Below are positions 45,956 through 55,179 of a stretch of DNA of 64,000 nucleotides, piece after piece. Both the position numbers and the translations under genes were made by a program. Below the pieces are notes generated by a model. That model searched no databases. It saw nothing but the letters and a program-made list of their open reading frames with translations, and was not told where the DNA came from. Position 1 is the first letter of the stretch; every line of letters starts with the position of its first letter. The stretch lies in assembly GCF_001510715.1 (NCBI RefSeq), contig NZ_LMTJ01000005.1, positions 483,671 through 547,670 on the forward strand, read 5' to 3'. The DNA is from Bacillus sp. FJAT-29814 (GTDB lineage Bacteria; Bacillota; Bacilli; Bacillales; Cytobacillaceae).

Positions 45956-46597
45956 ATGAAAAAACGTTTGTACCAGTCCACTGCCGCAAGTTTCCGTGAG
46001 CATTCCTCAATTTTCTTATTCATTGTCGTACTATTTTTTATGGGAGTCATTTTTGGGGCGATTGTCGTCAACAGCATGAGCTTTACACAAAAGGAAGATT
46101 TATTCTACTATTTGTCACAGTTTTTTGGGCAAATTTCAGAAGAAAAAGTAGCGGAAAACAAAGATTTATTTCTGCAAAGCTTTTTTCATAACAGCAAATT
46201 CATAGGATTAATCTGGATACTTGGAATCTCGATTATCGGCCTTCCAGTGATTCTCATTCTCTTATTTTTAAAGGGGATGGTTGTCGGGTTTACAGTCGGC
46301 TTTCTTGTCAGTCAAATGAAATGGAAGGGGTTTACGCTGGCAATTGCCTCGATTTTGCCACAAAACTTGATTATCATTCCCGTTTTCATCATTATGGCCG
46401 CATTATCGGTTATTTTTTCAATTAGAATGATCAAACGGCAGTTTATGAAAACATATTCCCAGCCAATCATTCCGCTGTTTAAGGGGTATATTTTTGCCCT
46501 GATCGCAGCAGTTATCTTTATTTCAGCGGCATCCGGAATTGAAGCGTATCTATCACCGGTGTTAATGAAATCAATAGTTGGATCAGCTGGATTATAG
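45956..46597 (+). CDS. spoIIM: Stage II sporulation protein M
   Basis: 213 residues with five or so membrane helices. Part of the SpoIIDMP complex that drives peptidoglycan remodelling during engulfment in the mother cell. Family pattern: 'SIFLFIVVLFFMGVIFGAIVVNSMSF' and 'LWILGISIIGLPVILILLFLKGMVVGFTVGFLVSQM'-like central helices. Located before fur as in B. subtilis. GGAGGAG is 8 bases before the ATG. Confidence 0.92.
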   Translation: MKKRLYQSTAASFREHSSIFLFIVVLFFMGVIFGAIVVNSMSFTQKEDLFYYLSQFFGQISEEKVAENKDLFLQSFFHNSKFIGLIWILGISIIGLPVILILLFLKGMVVGFTVGFLVSQMKWKGFTLAIASILPQNLIIIPVFIIMAALSVIFSIRMIKRQFMKTYSQPIIPLFKGYIFALIAAVIFISAASGIEAYLSPVLMKSIVGSAGL

Positions 46598-46631
46598 TCA
46601 CTTTTAGGTGATACTAATTTTAAACTGTTAT

Positions 46632-46646
46632 TTATAATAATTTTAT
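46632..46646. promoter_or_regulatory. Candidate PerR box at the fur promoter
   Basis: TTATAATAATTTTAT matches the PerR box TTATAATNATTATAA at 12 of 14 defined positions. It directly precedes the -35 element of fur. PerR control of fur is known in B. subtilis. Confidence 0.5.
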
Positions 46647-46647
46647 T

Positions 46648-46675
46648 TTGAATCTCTCAAGTCATCTGTTATAAT
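46648..46675 (+). promoter_or_regulatory. SigA promoter of fur
   Basis: TTGAAT (46648-46653) and TATAAT (46670-46675) with a 16-base spacer, 33 bases before the start codon. Confidence 0.65.
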
Positions 46676-46708
46676 GAGAATTAACAGTGGCGAGGGAGGG
46701 ACTTCAGG

Positions 46709-47164
46709 ATGGAAACCAGAATTGAGAGAATAAAGAAACAATTGCATTCAGCCAGCTATAAATTGACACCACAGCGTGAAGCGACTGTCAGAGTTTTGCT
46801 GGAAAATGAAGAGGATCATTTAAGTGCCGAAGATGTATACCTCCTTGTAAAAGAAAAATCGCCTGAAATTGGTTTGGCTACTGTATACCGGACCTTGGAA
46901 TTATTAACGGAATTAAAAATTGTCGATAAAATAAATTTTGGTGACGGTGTATCCCGCTATGACCTTAGACAGGAAGGGGCGGCGCATTTTCACCATCATC
47001 TTGTTTGCATTGAATGCGGTGCCGTTGATGAAATTCAGGAAGATTTGCTAGAAGATGTGGAAGCAATTGTCGAACAGAAATGGAATTTTAAAATAAAAGA
47101 TCACCGCCTTACCTTTCATGGCATTTGCCACCGTTGTCAGGACAAAGGTAAAGCGGAAGAATAA
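46709..47164 (+). CDS. fur: Ferric uptake regulator Fur
   Basis: 151 residues. Winged helix 'YKLTPQREATVRVLLENEEDHLSAEDVYLLVKEKSPEIGLATVYRTLELLTELKIV', metal-binding segment 'HFHHHLVCIECGAVDEI' and a second cysteine pair 'CHRCQ'. Represses iron uptake genes with Fe2+. GGGAGGG precedes the ATG. Synteny (spoIIM-fur-yqzK-xerD) distinguishes it from PerR and Zur. Confidence 0.95.
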   Translation: METRIERIKKQLHSASYKLTPQREATVRVLLENEEDHLSAEDVYLLVKEKSPEIGLATVYRTLELLTELKIVDKINFGDGVSRYDLRQEGAAHFHHHLVCIECGAVDEIQEDLLEDVEAIVEQKWNFKIKDHRLTFHGICHRCQDKGKAEE

Positions 47165-47180
47165 TCATATTGACAGAACG

Positions 47181-47213
47181 GTCCTTTTTCGCCAAAAGGG
47201 CTTTTCTTTTTTA
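47181..47213 (+). terminator. Terminator after fur
   Basis: CCTTTT and AAAAGG with loop TCGCC, followed by GCTTTTCTTTTTT. Confidence 0.65.
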
Positions 47214-47305
47214 AGGAAGCAATCCCTTGATTTACTCGGATCAGGTATAAAACTTGTCCTTTTTGGCATACCTTTTATTAATAGATAGGTAGCAGGGGGA
47301 TTCAG

Positions 47306-47533
47306 ATGTTCTCTTTTTTAAAATTAATTTGGCAAACATTGAAGGTTTTTATTATTTTCACCGGATGCACGATTCTTTTTTATTATGGTATCATGTGGGT
47401 ATCAGAGGAGTATCAAAACTATCATCGCTATGATGAACCGGAAGGAACAGCTGTTAAAGTTTCAAATGGTCTGGATGGAAAGGATTCTTCCTTGTTGGAT
47501 CGGCTGATATTTTTTTATTTAAATGGGGAGTAA
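47306..47533 (+). CDS. YqzK-like DUF4227 small membrane protein
   Basis: 75 residues. Hydrophobic N-terminal segment 'FLKLIWQTLKVFIIFTGCTILFYYGIMWV' (one membrane helix) then 'YQNYHRYDEPEGTAVKV' and a short tail. Position between fur and xerD and the pattern match B. subtilis YqzK. Function unknown. Three bases separate it from xerD. Confidence 0.85.
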   Translation: MFSFLKLIWQTLKVFIIFTGCTILFYYGIMWVSEEYQNYHRYDEPEGTAVKVSNGLDGKDSSLLDRLIFFYLNGE

Positions 47534-47536
47534 ACA

Positions 47537-48430
47537 ATGGAAGAGCAAATAAACGGATTTATCCACTACTTACAGATAGAACGTGAAATGGCCAAAAACA
47601 CCCTTCTTTCCTATGAGCGGGATTTAAAAGGTTATCTCCACTATTTGAAAACAATAGAATCAAAGCGATCGTGGAATGATGTCCAGCGTGTGCATCTTGT
47701 TCAATTTTTAAATACTCTACGGGATAACGGAAAATCTCCGAAAACGATCGCAAGACATATTGCCTCACTGCGGGCGTTTCATCAATATTTATTGAGAACC
47801 AAATTCGCAGAAAATGATCCATCTGTCCATTTGGAAGCCCCGAAAATGGAACGGTCCCTGCCCAAGGTATTAAGTCTGACGGAAGTCGAGCGGCTGCTGG
47901 ATGCTCCAAAATTAATCGACCATTATGGGATTAGGGACAAGGCAATGCTTGAGCTGCTTTACGCAACGGGAATTCGCGTCAGCGAGCTGGTAGGCATTAA
48001 TGTTGACGATATCCATTTGGATATGGGTTTTATCCGCTGTACTGGCAAAGCCAATAAAGAACGGATCATTCCGATTAGCCATACCGCATCTAATGCGCTC
48101 AGGCATTATATAACGGAAAGCAGGCCGCTGTTTGAAGCGAAAACTGATCAGGACCAGGCCCTGTTCCTGAATCACCAAGGAAAACGGCTGACGCGGCAGG
48201 GATTCTGGAAAATTTTAAAGAAACTGGCACGGGAAGCGGGGATCGCCCAAGACATGACTCCGCATACACTGCGTCACTCGTTTGCGGTGCATCTACTGGA
48301 AAATGGTGCCGACCTAAGGGCGGTTCAGGAAATGCTCGGTCATGCAGATATTTCGACGACACAGATCTATGCCAATGTAACGAAAATTCGCTTAAAGGAT
48401 GTTTATAACAAATTTCATCCCCGTCCTTGA
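47537..48430 (+). CDS. xerD: Site-specific tyrosine recombinase XerD (RipX)
   Basis: 297 residues. N-terminal SAM-like domain '[23 protein letters not shown]', then the catalytic domain with Arg in '[16 protein letters not shown]', '[39 protein letters not shown]' holding His-x2-Arg, the second His and the Tyr nucleophile. Resolves chromosome dimers at dif with XerC (CodV). Partner genes are elsewhere. Confidence 0.95.
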   Translation: MEEQINGFIHYLQIEREMAKNTLLSYERDLKGYLHYLKTIESKRSWNDVQRVHLVQFLNTLRDNGKSPKTIARHIASLRAFHQYLLRTKFAENDPSVHLEAPKMERSLPKVLSLTEVERLLDAPKLIDHYGIRDKAMLELLYATGIRVSELVGINVDDIHLDMGFIRCTGKANKERIIPISHTASNALRHYITESRPLFEAKTDQDQALFLNHQGKRLTRQGFWKILKKLAREAGIAQDMTPHTLRHSFAVHLLENGADLRAVQEMLGHADISTTQIYANVTKIRLKDVYNKFHPRP

Positions 48431-48472
48431 TAGAATAATAGAATACGAGAATATTTCACATAATTGTCAAAG

Positions 48473-48498
48473 GCTGCCCTAAAAAGGACAGCTTTTTT
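48473..48498 (+). terminator. Terminator after xerD
   Basis: GCTGCCCT and AGGACAGC pair with one mismatch, followed by TTTTTTC. Confidence 0.82.
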
Positions 48499-48656
48499 CT
48501 TGTAATTTTTTTGCCATGTAGTAAAATATAGATGTCAGACTTCTGACGTTCAGCATGTTGCCGTAAAGTTTATTCCATTTCCAATAGGGAAATATATAGA
48601 TGTGAAATTTTTGTATTAATGAAAACGGTAACAATTCAAAAAGGAGGAATCTTAGA

Positions 48657-49841
48657 ATGGTTTCGAATACATATAAACGGATTTTTATTATTGTCATGGA
48701 CTCGGTCGGTATTGGCGAGGCTCCTGATGCAGAACGGTTTGGCGATAAAGGCGCGGATACACTCGGCCATATTGCCGACCATATGAATGGCTTGCATATG
48801 CCGAACATGGGGAAATTAGGCTTAAGCAATATCCGCGAACTGAAAGGAATTGAAAAGGCCAAAAGACCGCTAGCATATTATACAAAAATGAGGGAAGCAT
48901 CAAATGGTAAAGATACCATGACTGGGCACTGGGAAATCATGGGACTGAATATTCAAACGCCGTTTCGTGTTTTTCCTGAAGGCTTCCCGGATGAACTACT
49001 TTCACAATTGGAACAGCGCACAGGCAGAAAAATTATCGGCAATAAACCGGCAAGCGGTACAGCGATTCTCGATGAACTTGGCGAAGAACATATGAAGACC
49101 GGTGCATTGATTGTTTATACATCGGCGGATTCAGTGCTGCAAATCGCTGCCCATGAGGAAATCGTTCCGCTTGATGAGTTATATTCCATCTGCAAAATTG
49201 CCCGCGAATTGACGCTTGACGAGAAATATATGGTCGGCCGCGTCATTGCCCGTCCATTTGTCGGCGAACCGGGTAACTTCAAACGCACGCCAAACCGCCA
49301 TGATTATGCATTGAAGCCATTTGACAGAACGGTCATGAGCGAATTAAAGGATGCGGGTTATGATGTAATTGCCATCGGAAAAATTTCTGATATTTATGAT
49401 GGTGAAGGTGTAACCAAGTCGCTAAGAACGGTTTCAAATATGGACGGCATGGATAAATTGGTCGAGACATTTGACATTGACTTTAACGGGATCAGTTTCT
49501 TGAACCTGGTTGACTTTGATGCCTTGTATGGCCATCGCCGCGACCCGGAAGGCTACGGGAAAGCGCTAGAAGAATATGATGCAAGACTTCCTGAAGTGTT
49601 TGCAAAAATGACGGATGACGACTTATTGCTCATAACTGCAGATCACGGGAATGACCCAGTGGCACCGGGAACAGACCACACGCGCGAATATGTTCCATTG
49701 CTTGTTTATTCAAAGCGAATGGCAGAAGGCAAAGAACTTCCGTTAAGAGAAACGTTTGCCGATTTAGGGGCAACGGTTGCCGATAACTTTAAGGTAAAAA
49801 TGCCAAATTACGGGAAAAGCTTTTTAAATGAAATTGAATAG
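48657..49841 (+). CDS. deoB: Phosphopentomutase
   Basis: Interconverts ribose/deoxyribose 1- and 5-phosphates after nucleoside phosphorolysis. 394 residues of the alkaline-phosphatase fold: '[32 protein letters not shown]' (first metal ligands), '[13 protein letters not shown]' with the phosphorylated threonine, and '[27 protein letters not shown]'. AAGGAGG precedes the ATG. First gene of a deoB-pupG-pdp salvage operon. Confidence 0.96.
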   Translation: MVSNTYKRIFIIVMDSVGIGEAPDAERFGDKGADTLGHIADHMNGLHMPNMGKLGLSNIRELKGIEKAKRPLAYYTKMREASNGKDTMTGHWEIMGLNIQTPFRVFPEGFPDELLSQLEQRTGRKIIGNKPASGTAILDELGEEHMKTGALIVYTSADSVLQIAAHEEIVPLDELYSICKIARELTLDEKYMVGRVIARPFVGEPGNFKRTPNRHDYALKPFDRTVMSELKDAGYDVIAIGKISDIYDGEGVTKSLRTVSNMDGMDKLVETFDIDFNGISFLNLVDFDALYGHRRDPEGYGKALEEYDARLPEVFAKMTDDDLLLITADHGNDPVAPGTDHTREYVPLLVYSKRMAEGKELPLRETFADLGATVADNFKVKMPNYGKSFLNEIE

Positions 49842-49855
49842 AAGGGAGCAGGAAC

Positions 49856-50674
49856 ATGAATCTTAATCAAATCCAAAATGGCGCGCAATTTTTAAAAGGA
49901 AAGTATCACAATACGCCGAAAATTGGCCTTATACTTGGCTCCGGCCTCGGAGTATTGGCTGATGAAATTGAAAACCCGGTGAAAATCCCTTACAACGAAA
50001 TTCCCGATTTTCCGGTTTCAACGGTAGAAGGCCATGCCGGCCAGCTGGTATTTGGGTTGCTTAATGGTGTGGAGGTTGTCGCAATGCAGGGCCGCTTCCA
50101 TTTTTACGAAGGCTACTCAATGGAAAAAGTCACGTTCCCGGTTCGTGTCATGAAGGAATTGGGAGTGGAAATTTTAATCGTCACCAATGCTGCCGGCGGT
50201 GTCAATGAAAGCTTTGAGCCTGGGGATTTGATGATTATTACGGACCATATCAATAATATGGGAACCAATCCGCTAGTTGGCCCTAATGATTCCAAACTAG
50301 GTGTTCGCTTTCCGGATATGTCGGAAGCATATACGAAAGAATTGCAAGCAATCGCCAAAGATATTGCCGGCCGCTTAAACATTAACGTTAAGGAAGGTGT
50401 TTATTTCGGCAATCCTGGCCCTGTCTATGAAACACCGGCGGAAATCAGAATGATTCGGGTACTCGGCGGTGATGCGGTTGGGATGTCGACTGTCCCAGAG
50501 GTAATCGTTGCGCGTCACAGCGGGATGAAGGTGCTAGGTATTTCCTGCATTTCCAACATGGCAGCCGGGATTCTCGACCAGCCATTGACCCATGATGAGG
50601 TAATCGAAACAACCGAAAAGGTTAAAGAAAATTTCCTGAGTTATGTGAAAGAAATTGTCAAAAGCTTAGCGTAA
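49856..50674 (+). CDS. pupG: Purine nucleoside phosphorylase
   Basis: 272 residues, trimeric (low-molecular-mass) PNP family: '[16 protein letters not shown]', '[21 protein letters not shown]', '[28 protein letters not shown]' and '[41 protein letters not shown]'. Cleaves guanosine and inosine with phosphate. Preceded by GAAGGGAG, 14 bases after deoB. Confidence 0.95.
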   Translation: MNLNQIQNGAQFLKGKYHNTPKIGLILGSGLGVLADEIENPVKIPYNEIPDFPVSTVEGHAGQLVFGLLNGVEVVAMQGRFHFYEGYSMEKVTFPVRVMKELGVEILIVTNAAGGVNESFEPGDLMIITDHINNMGTNPLVGPNDSKLGVRFPDMSEAYTKELQAIAKDIAGRLNINVKEGVYFGNPGPVYETPAEIRMIRVLGGDAVGMSTVPEVIVARHSGMKVLGISCISNMAAGILDQPLTHDEVIETTEKVKENFLSYVKEIVKSLA

Positions 50675-50705
50675 CAAAAAAAGTGATGATAAAGTGGTGA
50701 ATAAC

Positions 50706-52010
50706 ATGAGAATGGTCGATTTAATTGAAAAAAAGCGTGACGGACATGAACTGACAACCGAAGAAATTAACTACATTATTAAAGGTTATACGGAAGGTTC
50801 CATTCCGGATTACCAAGTAAGTGCCTTTACGATGGCGGTTGTGTTTCGCGGCATGACCGAAAAAGAACGGGCCGACATCACGATGGCAATGGTAGAATCA
50901 GGTGACCAAATTGATTTATCGCAAATCGAAGGGATCAAGGTTGACAAGCATTCAACCGGCGGTGTTGGCGATACGACCACGCTCGTCCTGGGGCCGCTCG
51001 TTGCGGCAGTCGGGGTTCCTGTCGCTAAGATGTCAGGCCGCGGTCTCGGCCATACCGGAGGAACGATTGATAAATTGGAATCTGTTGCCGGCTTCCATGT
51101 CGAGATTGATAATGATGAGTTTATTGAATTAGTAAATAAAAATAAAATCGCCGTCATCGGCCAGAGCGGTAACTTGACTCCTGCTGACAAAAAACTATAT
51201 TCGTTAAGAGATGTCACCGGAACGGTAGAAAGCATTCCGCTCATTGCCAGTTCCATCATGAGCAAAAAAATTGCGGCTGGAGCTGATGCGATTGTCCTTG
51301 ATGTCAAAACAGGCGCGGGCGCATTTATGAAGACACTTGATGACTCAAAGGAGTTAGCCCATGCAATGGTGCGCATCGGCAACAATGTCGGGCGCCGAAC
51401 TATGGCTGTCATCTCCGATATGAGTCAGCCGCTTGGGTTTGCAATTGGCAACGCCCTTGAAGTAAAGGAAGCAATTGATACATTAAAAGGGGAAGGACCG
51501 GAAGATTTAACTGAGCTTTGTTTAACGCTCGGCAGTCATATGGTGTTCCTGGCCGGAAAAGCGGGCTCGCTGCAGGAAGCGCGAGGACTGCTTGAAAAAG
51601 CTATTGATGATGGTTCAGCGCTTGAAAAAATGAAGGTATTCCTCAGCTCTCAAGGCGGCGACGCTTCAGTTGTTGATGACCCTTCTAAGCTCCCACAGGC
51701 GAAATTCACCTTTGAATTGGAAGCGAAAGAAGACGGCTATGTAGCTGAAATCATTGCAGATGAAGTTGGAACGGCAGCCATGCTGCTTGGCGCCGGCAGA
51801 GCAACAAAAGAGTCAGTGATTGATTTGGCTGTCGGTCTTGTGCTAAGAAAGAAAATTGGCGGCGAGGTAAAAAAAGGAGAATCATTGGTTACCATTTACA
51901 GCAACTTTGAAGACGTCAGTGAAGTAAAAGAAAAACTGTATGAAAATATTAAAATCTCCGCTGCAAAAGTGGATGCACCAATCCTCATTCACGGGGAAGT
52001 TACCGAATAA
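50706..52010 (+). CDS. pdp: Pyrimidine-nucleoside phosphorylase
   Basis: 434 residues. Phosphorolysis of uridine, deoxyuridine and thymidine. Signature '[21 protein letters not shown]', phosphate loop '[21 protein letters not shown]' and '[12 protein letters not shown]', C-terminal barrel-sandwich domain. Two GTG codons at 50694-50699 are in frame; ATG 50706 is preferred because the GTGGTG region forms part of the ribosome binding site and '[13 protein letters not shown]' matches the known N-terminus. Confidence 0.95.
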   Translation: MRMVDLIEKKRDGHELTTEEINYIIKGYTEGSIPDYQVSAFTMAVVFRGMTEKERADITMAMVESGDQIDLSQIEGIKVDKHSTGGVGDTTTLVLGPLVAAVGVPVAKMSGRGLGHTGGTIDKLESVAGFHVEIDNDEFIELVNKNKIAVIGQSGNLTPADKKLYSLRDVTGTVESIPLIASSIMSKKIAAGADAIVLDVKTGAGAFMKTLDDSKELAHAMVRIGNNVGRRTMAVISDMSQPLGFAIGNALEVKEAIDTLKGEGPEDLTELCLTLGSHMVFLAGKAGSLQEARGLLEKAIDDGSALEKMKVFLSSQGGDASVVDDPSKLPQAKFTFELEAKEDGYVAEIIADEVGTAAMLLGAGRATKESVIDLAVGLVLRKKIGGEVKKGESLVTIYSNFEDVSEVKEKLYENIKISAAKVDAPILIHGEVTE

Positions 52011-52025
52011 GTGCAGGTCATAATG

Positions 52026-52075
52026 GGTGTCAGGCACCATGTGAATATTTCACATGGTGCCTGACACCATTTTTT
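52026..52075. terminator. Long perfect palindrome, terminator after pdp
   Basis: A 20-bp arm (52026-52045, beginning GGTGTCAGGCACC) is followed after TAT by its exact complement (52049-52068) and by TTTTTTATTTT. The GTGTCAGGCACC sequence is a recurrent motif in Bacillaceae intergenic DNA, as I recall. Confidence 0.9.
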
Positions 52076-52098
52076 ATTTTATTTAACAGGTAATATTT

Positions 52099-52127
52099 GT
52101 ATAAAGTCATTGAATTTGGAAAAAATG
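52099..52127 (+). promoter_or_regulatory. Candidate SigF promoter of dacF
   Basis: GTATA (52099-52103) and GGAAAAAATG (52118-52127) are 14 bases apart and fit the SigF pattern GYWTA-N15-GGNRANANTW. dacF is forespore SigF-dependent in B. subtilis. Confidence 0.6.
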
Positions 52128-52150
52128 GTGACTATTAAGAATGGAGGGTT

Positions 52151-53344
52151 ATGCGAGTGAAGAGAATAGCTTATTTGATAGTGACATTATTATTATTTAC
52201 AAGTTTTGGCGCCCCAACTGCCTTGGCAGCCGAGGAAAAAAAGAAAGAAGAAAATAAAACCACCGAAATCGTTACCGATGTCCGGTCGGCTATTTTAATT
52301 GAAAGAGATACAGGTAAAGTTCTTTATGAAAAGAACAGCAAGGAAGCATTGCCGCCTGCTAGCATGACGAAGGTAATGACGATGCTGTTGATTATGGAAG
52401 CGATAGATGAAGGAAAATTGACTTGGAATACAAAAATCCGTACAAGTGAGCATGCCGCTTCTATGGGAGGGTCGCAAATTTTTCTTGAGCCGGGAGAAGA
52501 AATGACCGCCAAGGAAATGATGCAGGGAATCGCCATTGGTTCAGGTAATGACGCTTCTGTGGCCATGGCAGAGCATATCGCCGGTTCAGAAGAAGCCTTT
52601 ATCGACATGATGAATGCAAAAGTAAAGGAACTTGGCTTAAAAAATACTGTCTTTAAAAACACAACCGGTCTCCCGGAAAGCGGTCACTATAGCTCTGCCC
52701 ATGACATGGCGATTATGGCAAAAGAGCTCTTGAAATATGAAGACATTACAAAGTTTACAGGGATGTATGAATCTTACCTCCGTGAAAATTCAGATAAAAA
52801 ATTCTGGCTGGTGAACACAAATAAATTAGTTCGTTTTTATCCAGGAGTTGACGGCCTGAAAACGGGATTCACGGCGGAGGCAAAATACTGCCTGACTGCA
52901 ACAGCCCAAAAAGATGGCATGCGCGTAATCGCGGTTGTTTTTGGCGCGCCAACTTCAAAGGATCGCAATGCCCAGGTGACCAAAATGCTTAATTATGCTT
53001 TTGCCCAATATCAGACCCATCCGGTACTAAAGCGAAACCAAGCGATTGGCGAGGCAAAGATAAGCAAGGGTGAGGACAAGAGGGTGGCGGCTCTTACTAG
53101 CGAGCCGTTATCATTGTTGACTAAAAAAGGAGAAAAAATGGCTGATGTGGAACAAAAGGTTATTCTTGAGAAAAAACTGAAGGCCCCGATAAAGAAAGGG
53201 GACAAGGTTGGAACCATTAAATTGGTTAAGGATGGCAAAGTTCTTCTGGAAAGCCCGCTGGTGGCCGGTAAGGATGTTAAGGAAGCAGGCTGGTGGACCC
53301 TCTATAAGCGTTCATTCGGCATGTTTACCAAAGCGGGAAAATAA
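52151..53344 (+). CDS. dacF: D-alanyl-D-alanine carboxypeptidase DacF
   Basis: 397 residues. Signal peptide 'MRVKRIAYLIVTLLLFTSFGAPTALAAE', then the peptidase S11 domain: 'PPASMTKVMTMLLIMEAI' (SxxK with the nucleophile Ser), 'AIGSGNDASVAMAEHI' (SxN) and 'VDGLKTGFTAEAKYC' (KTG). A C-terminal beta domain ('KAPIKKGDKVGTIKLVKDGKVLLE') follows. Trims cortex/primordial wall peptides in the forespore. ATG after GGAGGG. Precedes spoIIA as in B. subtilis. Confidence 0.94.
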   Translation: MRVKRIAYLIVTLLLFTSFGAPTALAAEEKKKEENKTTEIVTDVRSAILIERDTGKVLYEKNSKEALPPASMTKVMTMLLIMEAIDEGKLTWNTKIRTSEHAASMGGSQIFLEPGEEMTAKEMMQGIAIGSGNDASVAMAEHIAGSEEAFIDMMNAKVKELGLKNTVFKNTTGLPESGHYSSAHDMAIMAKELLKYEDITKFTGMYESYLRENSDKKFWLVNTNKLVRFYPGVDGLKTGFTAEAKYCLTATAQKDGMRVIAVVFGAPTSKDRNAQVTKMLNYAFAQYQTHPVLKRNQAIGEAKISKGEDKRVAALTSEPLSLLTKKGEKMADVEQKVILEKKLKAPIKKGDKVGTIKLVKDGKVLLESPLVAGKDVKEAGWWTLYKRSFGMFTKAGK

Positions 53345-53357
53345 CATTAATTATCAT

Positions 53358-53364
53358 TGTCGAA
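53358..53364. promoter_or_regulatory. Spo0A box (0A box) upstream of spoIIA
   Basis: TGTCGAA is a perfect match to the 0A box, about 55 bases upstream of the SigH -35. A weaker TAGCGAA at 53388-53394 may be a second site. Confidence 0.6.
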
Positions 53365-53418
53365 TACTAGAGCAGTTTCACTACTTTTAGCGAAAAACAA
53401 CTAGTTTTGTTTGCAGAG

Positions 53419-53446
53419 AAGGAGATTAACGGACTAGAGGCGAATT
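53419..53446 (+). promoter_or_regulatory. SigH promoter of spoIIA
   Basis: AAGGAGATT (53419-53427) and CGAATT (53441-53446) with a 13-base spacer fit the SigH consensus RNAGGAWWW-N13-14-NGAAT. The spoIIA operon is known to be SigH- and Spo0A-controlled. Confidence 0.75.
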
Positions 53447-53461
53447 GACTCACTATACCCA

Positions 53462-53503
53462 GAAAAGCGAATGCGCCTTGATTAGGCGCTGAAGCTGGAA
53501 AAG
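53462..53503. repeat. Short remnant of a Bacillus-type intergenic repeat
   Basis: AAAAGCGAATGCGCC, TTGATTA and GGCGCTGAAGCTGGAAAAG form a GCGCC/GGCGC hairpin between the SigH promoter and spoIIAA. Related to the remnant at 39797 and to a longer repeat recalled from Bacillaceae. Confidence 0.45.
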
Positions 53504-53522
53504 ATTAAGGAGGACGGAAATA

Positions 53523-53873
53523 GTGAGTCTTAACATTGAATTTGAAATCAAACATGACGTATTATGCATTCGTTTAAGCGGTGAATTGGATCATCACACT
53601 GCGGATGAACTCCGTGAAAAAGCAACCGCGTTAATAGAAGAAAATGAAATTCGCCATATTGTCTTGAATCTGGAACAACTCTCCTTTATGGACAGCTCCG
53701 GTTTGGGAGTTATTTTAGGAAGATACAAGCAAATCAAACAAGTGCACGGCGAAATGGTCGTATGCGCAATTTCCCCGGCAGTGCAAAGATTATTCGATAT
53801 GTCTGGTCTATTTAAAATTATTAAAATGGAACCGACTGAAGAATTTGCATTGCAAAGATTGGGGGTTGCCTAA
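53523..53873 (+). CDS. spoIIAA: Anti-sigma F factor antagonist SpoIIAA
   Basis: 116 residues, STAS domain. The phosphorylated serine lies in '[21 protein letters not shown]'; SpoIIAB phosphorylates it and SpoIIE removes the phosphate. '[20 protein letters not shown]' is the family N-terminus. GTG start with AAGGAGGACG upstream. SpoIIAB follows one base after the stop. Confidence 0.97.
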   Translation: MSLNIEFEIKHDVLCIRLSGELDHHTADELREKATALIEENEIRHIVLNLEQLSFMDSSGLGVILGRYKQIKQVHGEMVVCAISPAVQRLFDMSGLFKIIKMEPTEEFALQRLGVA

Positions 53874-53874
53874 T

Positions 53875-54315
53875 ATGAAGAACGAGATGAGTCTGCAGTT
53901 TCGTGCATTGAGTCAAAATGAATCGTTTGCCCGTGTAACTGTTGCTGCTTTTATCGCCCAGTTAGACCCAACGATGGATGAACTGACAGAGATTAAAACG
54001 GTCGTGTCGGAGGCCGTAACAAACGCCATCATTCACGGCTATGAGAACGATCCAAATGGGTATGTTTATATTTCGGTGACAATTGAAGACAATGTCATTG
54101 ATTTATCAATCAGAGATAAAGGAATAGGAATTATTGATGTGGAGGAAGCTCGTCAGCCATTATTTACAACAAAGCCGGAACTTGAAAGATCCGGAATGGG
54201 TTTCACTATCATGGAAAACTTTATGGATGAGGTAGAGGTTCTCACACAACCTGGCAGCGGAACCGAGGTCAGACTACGAAAGCATTTAAAATCCAGCAAA
54301 ATGCTTTGCAATTAA
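53875..54315 (+). CDS. spoIIAB: Anti-sigma F factor and kinase SpoIIAB
   Basis: 146 residues, GHKL ATPase. N box '[17 protein letters not shown]', G1 '[10 protein letters not shown]', G2 '[18 protein letters not shown]'. Holds SigF inactive and phosphorylates SpoIIAA. An upstream in-frame start at 53845 overlaps the end of spoIIAA and is rejected; ATG 53875 after GGGGG gives the usual '[16 protein letters not shown]'. Confidence 0.97.
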   Translation: MKNEMSLQFRALSQNESFARVTVAAFIAQLDPTMDELTEIKTVVSEAVTNAIIHGYENDPNGYVYISVTIEDNVIDLSIRDKGIGIIDVEEARQPLFTTKPELERSGMGFTIMENFMDEVEVLTQPGSGTEVRLRKHLKSSKMLCN

Positions 54316-54327
54316 GGAGACTTGCCA

Positions 54328-55086
54328 ATGGATGTGGAGGTCAAGAACGACAATAAACAGACGTTTCTAAAGGATCATGAAGTCAAAGAGCTTATCCAAA
54401 AAAGCCAAGCAGGGGACCAGGAAGCACGAGATTTAATCGTCGAGAAAAATATGCGGCTTGTATGGTCTGTGGTGCAAAGGTTTCTAAACAGAGGGTACGA
54501 CCCGGATGACCTGTTTCAAATTGGTTGTATCGGACTGTTAAAATCGGTTGATAAATTTGACCTTTCCTATGATGTGAAATTTTCCACCTATGCTGTTCCA
54601 ATGATAATTGGGGAAATCCAGCGTTTTATCCGCGATGATGGCACTGTAAAGGTCAGCCGGTCCTTAAAGGAAATGGGTAATAAAATCCGTAAAGCCAAGG
54701 ATGAGTTATCCAAGACGCTTGGCCGAATTCCGACTGTTAATGAAATTTCCGAGTTTCTTGAACTGTCGCCTGAGGATGTCATCCTTGCCCAGGAAGCGAG
54801 CAGGTCACCGTCATCGATACATGAAACGGTATATGAAAATGATGGCGACCCCATCACCCTATTGGACCAAATTGATGACGGCAATGATGGAAAATGGTTC
54901 GATAAAATTGCCTTAAAAGAGGCCATTCGCGAGTTGGATGAGCGGGAGAGGCTGATTGTCTATTTGCGGTATTACAAGGATCAAACACAATCTGAAGTGG
55001 CCGTCAGACTTGGTATCTCACAGGTTCAAGTCTCAAGGCTTGAAAAAAAGATATTGCAGCAAATGAAGGATCGAATGGACCTCTAG
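54328..55086 (+). CDS. sigF: Forespore sigma factor SigF
   Basis: 252 residues (spoIIAC). Region 2 'MRLVWSVVQRFLNRGYDPDDLFQIGCIGLLKSVDKFDLSYDVKFSTYAVPMIIGEIQRFIRDDG' split over core binding and -10 recognition, region 3 'LGRIPTVNEISEFL', region 4 'LIVYLRYYKDQTQSEVAVRLGISQVQVSRLEKKIL'. ATG 54328 (not TTG 54322) sits 8 bases after AAGGAGA. Third gene of spoIIA; closes with a terminator. Confidence 0.97.
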   Translation: MDVEVKNDNKQTFLKDHEVKELIQKSQAGDQEARDLIVEKNMRLVWSVVQRFLNRGYDPDDLFQIGCIGLLKSVDKFDLSYDVKFSTYAVPMIIGEIQRFIRDDGTVKVSRSLKEMGNKIRKAKDELSKTLGRIPTVNEISEFLELSPEDVILAQEASRSPSSIHETVYENDGDPITLLDQIDDGNDGKWFDKIALKEAIRELDERERLIVYLRYYKDQTQSEVAVRLGISQVQVSRLEKKILQQMKDRMDL

Positions 55087-55105
55087 TCCATTTGTCCTTT
55101 TTTTA
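55074..55105 (+). terminator. Terminator after sigF
   Basis: AATGGAC-CTCTA-GTCCATT, overlapping the sigF stop, followed by TGTCC and seven T. Confidence 0.85.
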
Positions 55106-55113
55106 TGGAGTTT

Positions 55114-55143
55114 TTCATAAAAAACAATTTATGACCCATACTA
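55114..55143 (+). promoter_or_regulatory. SigG promoter of the spoVA operon
   Basis: CATACTA (55137-55143) is a perfect SigG -10; TTCATAA (55114-55120) is the -35 with a 16-base spacer. The spoVA operon is SigG-controlled in B. subtilis. Confidence 0.75.
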
Positions 55144-55179
55144 ACTACACATGAAATCTTTGTGTTGGAAGTGAATGTT

